This document shows positions 60,617-64,000 of a stretch of DNA of 64,000 bases, in pieces. Below the pieces are notes generated by a model that ran no database searches, was not told where the DNA came from, and saw nothing but the letters and a program-made list of their open reading frames with translations. This stretch comes from CAZZBK01 sp964652155. Lineage in GTDB: Bacteria > Planctomycetota > Planctomycetia > Pirellulales > PNKZ01. Positions within the stretch are counted from its first letter, which is position 1. The number at the start of each line of letters is the position of its first letter. Location: contig CAZZBK010000006.1 of assembly GCA_964652155.1 (NCBI GenBank), positions 33,177-97,176 on the forward strand. Reading direction: 5' to 3'. A program made the translations under genes and the position numbers.

Positions 60617-61330
60617 CTATCGGGATTCGATCACCTTCAATCGCACGCGGCGAAAGTCGATGTCGTGGCCGTGGTTTTGCAACGATAGGTACCCACACAA
60701 CGGCCGATCGCGGAGTGCTTCGACCTCGAGGGTGTCAACGTCTTGCACCACGTGGCCATTGAGCGTGGCGCGAATTTTCGACCCGCGGCATTCGATCTCG
60801 AGCTCGTTCCATTCTCCAGCGGGGCGCATGGCACGCTTGAGCGGCGGGTGCTTGCCGTAAAACGCGCCGCTCGATTGCTGGCTGATCGGATCTCGCGGGT
60901 CGTCGGCAATTTGAAATTCGAGCCCGACATTCGATGGCAGCGTGTTCGGCTTGAGCGTCGTGTACGGAACCGCGGCGCGAAGACCGATGCCGCTGTTGCA
61001 CTTCTCGGCCATGCGAAACTCGAGCCGCAGCACAAAATCGCACAGCTTGCGATCGTAGCGCAAGAAGCCGCAGTTGCCGAGCGAACCGTCGCAATGCACG
61101 ACACCGTCCTTGACCGACCAGGTGCGGGCATTGGCATGCTTGGCCTTGAAAAACTCGTGCTGCTCTTCAACCCAGCCGCGGGTCGAGCCGTCGGCGAACA
61201 ATTCGACAAACGGCTCGTCGGCCTCAACCGCAGACAGCAGGGAACCCGCCACGAGCAGCGCAAGAGCAACTTGCGCTGCCCGCCAGGCACATTTGACGGA
61301 CATCAAATACAACATGAGCTTGTCGTACAT
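60617..61330 (-). CDS. DUF1080 (3-keto-disaccharide hydrolase family) protein, exported
   Basis: This 237-residue protein starts at 61330, where its ATG overlaps the stop of the NIPSNAP gene (TAATG) once the assembly gap is corrected. An internal ATG at 61303 is an alternative. After a signal peptide (WRAAQVALALLVAGSLLSAV) the DUF1080 fold shows ELFADGSTRGWVEEQ, WSVKDGVVHCDGSLGNCGF, FVLRLEFRMAEKCNSGIGL and EWNELEIECRG. It is a different subgroup from the 32673 copy (longer, with added cysteines). It may hydrolyse or bind keto-glycosides in the periplasm, but the activity is unproven. Confidence 0.88.
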   Translation of the reverse strand: MYDKLMLYLMSVKCAWRAAQVALALLVAGSLLSAVEADEPFVELFADGSTRGWVEEQHEFFKAKHANARTWSVKDGVVHCDGSLGNCGFLRYDRKLCDFVLRLEFRMAEKCNSGIGLRAAVPYTTLKPNTLPSNVGLEFQIADDPRDPISQQSSGAFYGKHPPLKRAMRPAGEWNELEIECRGSKIRATLNGHVVQDVDTLEVEALRDRPLCGYLSLQNHGHDIDFRRVRLKVIESR

Positions 61331-61540
61331 TACTTGATGGGTGAGTAATCAACCGCCTTGAGGAACTGCGACTTGACACCGTCCGNNNNNNNNNNNNNNN
61401 NNNNNNNNNNNNNNNNNNNNNNNNNNNNNNNNNNNNNNNNNNNNNNNNNNNNNNNNNNNNNNNNNNNNNNNNNNNNNNNNNNNNNTACTTGATGGGTGAG
61501 TAATCAACCGCCTTGAGGAACTGCGACTTGACACCGTCCG
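61331..61540. other. Unmerged contig overlap: 100-N gap flanked by a 55-bp duplicate
   Basis: Bases 61331-61385 and 61486-61540 are identical over 55 bp (both begin TACTTGATGGGTGAGTAATC), separated by exactly 100 N at 61386-61485. The simplest explanation is a scaffold join between contigs that overlap, with a placeholder gap. Removing the Ns and one copy restores the 3' end of the NIPSNAP gene, whose stop codon then abuts the DUF1080 start. Confidence 0.9.
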
Positions 61541-62246
61541 GGACGGTGAGCGAGCCCCCCGCCTTCTTCTCGCTCGCCTCGCGGGCCTTGAGCCAGTCGG
61601 GGTCTTGCCGAAACGCGGTGAACGAGGCTTTCGCGGCGTCGACGCTCTTGTGGGCCAGCAAGTACACGAGCGTGTTGTCGGCCCCTGGCTGATCGCTCAT
61701 CAGGGTCCAGTACACCACATTGGTCATGCCATGCTTCTCGAACAGCTTGCAGGTGTGGTCGCGAAACCGTGCGTTGAGCCCCTCCAGGTTGTTGGGCGTC
61801 GTCGTGTAGGTGCGCATCTCGAACACGCGCGCGCCGTCGCTACCGGGCTTCGGGTCCTTCGAGTAGTCGGTCAGGGTCATAAAGCGCGACTCGACCTTGG
61901 CGACCAGCTTGCCATTCACTTCCGACTTCTTGTAGGCGTCCTGCCACACCGGGTCAGCCATGAACGCCTTCCACGACGCGGCCCGCGCCTCGCGGCTCGG
62001 ATACGAGAGCCAGTAGATCAACTGACTTTCGGGGTTTTCGATCGGCATGAAGTAACCGATGTTCGTGATGCCGTGTTTCTCGAACAGCTTGAGCGTGTGG
62101 TTGCGAAACCGTGCGTTGAGCTCGTCGAGCTTGCCGGGGGCAGCATAGTAAACGCGCATCTCAAAGACCCGCGCCGGCGCGTCGGCAGCGTCAGCCATGG
62201 TGGCGGCAAACATCAGCATTCCCGTAAGTAGAAGACTCAGTTTCAC
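61486..62246 (-). CDS. Tandem NIPSNAP domain protein, exported (stop codon lost in the N gap)
   Basis: I chose the GTG at 62246 because AAGGAT sits 7 bp upstream and a signal peptide follows (MKLSLLLTGMLMFAATMADA). The 253 or so residues form two NIPSNAP repeats. ARVFEMRVYYAAPGKLDELN opens the first, and ARVFEMRTYTTTPNNLEGLN opens the second about 110 residues later. Each continues with LFEKHG(I/M)TN and YW or YF. NIPSNAP domains are ferredoxin-like folds with unknown ligands. The stop TAA is interrupted by the artificial gap; in the left duplicate it reads AAG TAA at 61330-61335. It is probably in an operon with the DUF1080 gene. Confidence 0.88.
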
Positions 62247-62327
62247 GTTTAATATCCTTCCCAATGAAATACGATGAAGAACCCCGGACCAAAGCGGTCC
62301 GGGGTCGTGTCTTGAAATCGACGTGTG

Positions 62328-63899
62328 TTACTGCACCTTGTCGGCCGTGATGCCCGGCCAATCGTCGGTGCGAAACGGTGTCAGCGGCAGGCCATCGCGG
62401 CTGCGGACATTGCAAACCGGGTTGTCAGCCCAGCCGTAGCGTACGGCCACGGGCTGCTTGACCGCGGGGCTCGAGACTTCGATCTGATTGTTGGGCAATA
62501 TCGTGGCCGTGGCCCACACAAACGACTTGTCCGCGCCAGCGATCGCGAAGCCGCGCACCGTACCGTAGTCGTGCGCCTTGAGTCCGCTGCCGACATGATC
62601 GAACGACAGCACGATCTTGCCGTCCTTGACCTCGCTCGCCTTGTAGGTCGGACTCTGATACGGCACCTGCACGCCGTAGTCCTTGGCCAGGGCCCAACGC
62701 ACGAGCCGCTTGGCCACGTCCTGCTTGTTACGCGGATGGATGTCGTTGGACTCGCCCAGGTCGATAATCACCGCCTCGCCCGTGTGCTTGAGCTTCGACA
62801 GCGTCATCGTTTGAGCTTCACGCAGTTCGGCCCACGAGCTGTCCTCGGGCTTGTCTTTCTCGGCGAGGTAGTCGGCCAATTGCACCCAGTAGAACGGGAA
62901 GTCTCCTTGCCCCCACTCGTCGCGCCATGACTGGATCATGAGCGGAAACAGGTGACGATATTGGTAGGCTCGACCGGCATTACTCTCCCCTTGGTACCAA
63001 ATCGCGCCGCGGATGCCGTAGCCCAGCACGGGCTTGAGCACGCCGTTGTACAAGTTGCCTGGGCGCGCGTTGCCGGCAAGCGGGTTGTTCGGTCCGCGAG
63101 GCGGCAGCGGGGCGGGCTTGCCAGCCTGCTTGGCCTCGGCCGCCCTCAGCTTCCACTCGGCCAGTTGCTTCTCGAATGCCGCCTTGGACTTGTCCAGGTC
63201 GAAGGTCTTTTCGGTGTCGGCCCATCGGGCCAACAGCGGAGCATACTGCTTGTCGGCAGCCAACACGCTGCGGTTGACCCAAGCCTCGCAGGCTGAACCA
63301 CCCCACGAATTGTCGATCAGGCCGATGGGCACATTCAACATCTGGTTGAGCTGCCGGCCGAAAAAGAATCCGACGGCCGAAAAATCGCCGACCGTCTCCG
63401 GTGTGCAGACAGTCCATTCGCCTTTGAAGTTGTCTTGCGGTTCTTGCGTGCCGACCTGCGGCACCGTGATGAGCCGAATCTTGGCGTAATTCGCCGTCGC
63501 GATTTCCAAGTCGGGGTCATTCGCCTGCTTGACCGACCATTGCATGTTCGACTGCCCGGCGCAGACCCAGACCTCGCCCACCAGCACATCGTCGATCGTG
63601 ATGGTGTTGTTACCCTTGATCGTCAGCGTGAGCGGGCCACCCACTGGGAGCGGGCTCAACTTGACGCGCCACTTGCCATCGGCCCCGGCCTTGGCTGAGT
63701 GCTTTTGATCGGCGATCGTAACGGTGACCGCTTCGCCCGGCGCGGCGGTGCCCCAGACGGGGTTGGCCAGGTCGCGCTGCAAGACCATGTGCGGCGTGAA
63801 GAGTTGCGATACCTTGACCTCGGCCTGGGCGAGCGCGGCACTGGTCAGCAATGCGGCCGCAATCATAGCGCGGGTCGAACATAATCGAACGATGCTCAT
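62328..63899 (-). CDS. Sialate O-acetylesterase family protein, exported
   Basis: This 523-residue SGNH-fold acetylesterase has a signal peptide (TRAMIAAALLTSAALAQAE). The nucleophile block is VWVCAGQSNMQWSVKQAND (Ser in GQSNM, around residue 118). IGLIDNSWGGSACEAWVNR, AIWYQGESNAGRAYQYRHLF and a C-terminal Asp/His block with ESNDIHPRNKQDVAKR (His expected to be catalytic) complete the site. It should deacetylate O-acetylated sialic acids or other glycans in the periplasm. It precedes the NIPSNAP gene by 81 bp on the same strand. Bases 63900-64000 upstream hold no gene and probably contain its promoter. Confidence 0.92.
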   Translation of the reverse strand: MSIVRLCSTRAMIAAALLTSAALAQAEVKVSQLFTPHMVLQRDLANPVWGTAAPGEAVTVTIADQKHSAKAGADGKWRVKLSPLPVGGPLTLTIKGNNTITIDDVLVGEVWVCAGQSNMQWSVKQANDPDLEIATANYAKIRLITVPQVGTQEPQDNFKGEWTVCTPETVGDFSAVGFFFGRQLNQMLNVPIGLIDNSWGGSACEAWVNRSVLAADKQYAPLLARWADTEKTFDLDKSKAAFEKQLAEWKLRAAEAKQAGKPAPLPPRGPNNPLAGNARPGNLYNGVLKPVLGYGIRGAIWYQGESNAGRAYQYRHLFPLMIQSWRDEWGQGDFPFYWVQLADYLAEKDKPEDSSWAELREAQTMTLSKLKHTGEAVIIDLGESNDIHPRNKQDVAKRLVRWALAKDYGVQVPYQSPTYKASEVKDGKIVLSFDHVGSGLKAHDYGTVRGFAIAGADKSFVWATATILPNNQIEVSSPAVKQPVAVRYGWADNPVCNVRSRDGLPLTPFRTDDWPGITADKVQ

Positions 63900-64000
63900 G
63901 GTGACAAATCTCTCGCGATGAACTGACTGGAGAAACCGATTCCGTCGGGGATCGCTAATTTAACGTCCCGACATGCCCGAATAAAGCAAAAAGATCAGCC

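Overview
This GC-rich window comes from a planctomycete, most likely of the Pirellulales-type lineages. The evidence is the family content. There are four sets of the Planctomycete-enriched cytochrome/DUF families: one PSCyt1-DUF1549-DUF1553 protein with a DUF1501 partner, and three PSCyt1-DUF1587/1592/1588/1585 proteins each with a DUF1552 partner. There are also bacterial tetrahydromethanopterin C1-transfer genes (ftr, fhcA, fhcC), DUF1080 proteins, ceramidase-like proteins, sialate O-acetylesterases, and many Tat- or Sec-exported enzymes. No rRNA, tRNA or CRISPR array was seen. Almost all genes are ordinary chromosomal genes.

Layout. 1-375: 5' part of a GTPase gene. 496-9285 (minus): two exported cytochrome/DUF modules with a short-chain dehydrogenase. 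9555-16765: exported carbohydrate/lipid metabolism (two xylose-isomerase-like proteins, a Gfo/Idh/MocA oxidoreductase, an esterase, a ceramidase-like protein, a B3-type metallo-beta-lactamase fold protein) plus a decayed esterase fragment. 16977-21252: tyrA overlapping purL, then a TspO homologue. 21266-25541: cupin, ftr, fhcA, fhcC. 25678-29193: hybrid histidine kinase coupled to a thioredoxin-fold protein, and a CBS protein. 29247-31020: a decayed patch with the C-terminus of a CheW-like domain, the C-terminus of mcrB, an intact-looking mcrC, and a frameshifted LuxR/FixJ HTH tail. 31028-35982: ceramidase-like protein, a small inverted-repeat element, then a plus-strand run DUF1080-HAD-nitrilase-CoA transferase. 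36001-45465: two DUF1592/DUF1552 pairs arranged head to head, one with a formylglycine-generating-enzyme-like protein. 45471-49788 (minus): a helical-repeat protein, an octahaem cytochrome with HEAT/TPR repeats, and kdsB. 50136-57621: part of a Tad/Flp pilus locus (secretin, lipoprotein, TadD-like TPR lipoprotein with a very long disordered tail, three TadE/TadG pseudopilins). 57775-63899: small exported protein, SppA-like protease, purine nucleoside phosphorylase, DUF971, DUF1080, NIPSNAP and sialate O-acetylesterase.

How the genes fit together. Several strings show tight spacing or stop/start overlaps (ATGA, TAATG) and are probably operons. The dominant theme is periplasmic or envelope degradation of complex carbohydrates and lipids with c-type-cytochrome-bearing proteins of unknown biochemistry. 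The less ordinary parts are the broken McrBC/signalling patch, the Tad protein with its roughly 870-residue low-complexity tail, the octahaem/HEAT/TPR protein next to kdsB, and several small palindromic repeat families.

Assembly note. The 100 N at 61386-61485 are flanked on both sides by the same 55 bp. This is an unmerged contig overlap rather than missing sequence, so about 155 bp of the window is artefactual.
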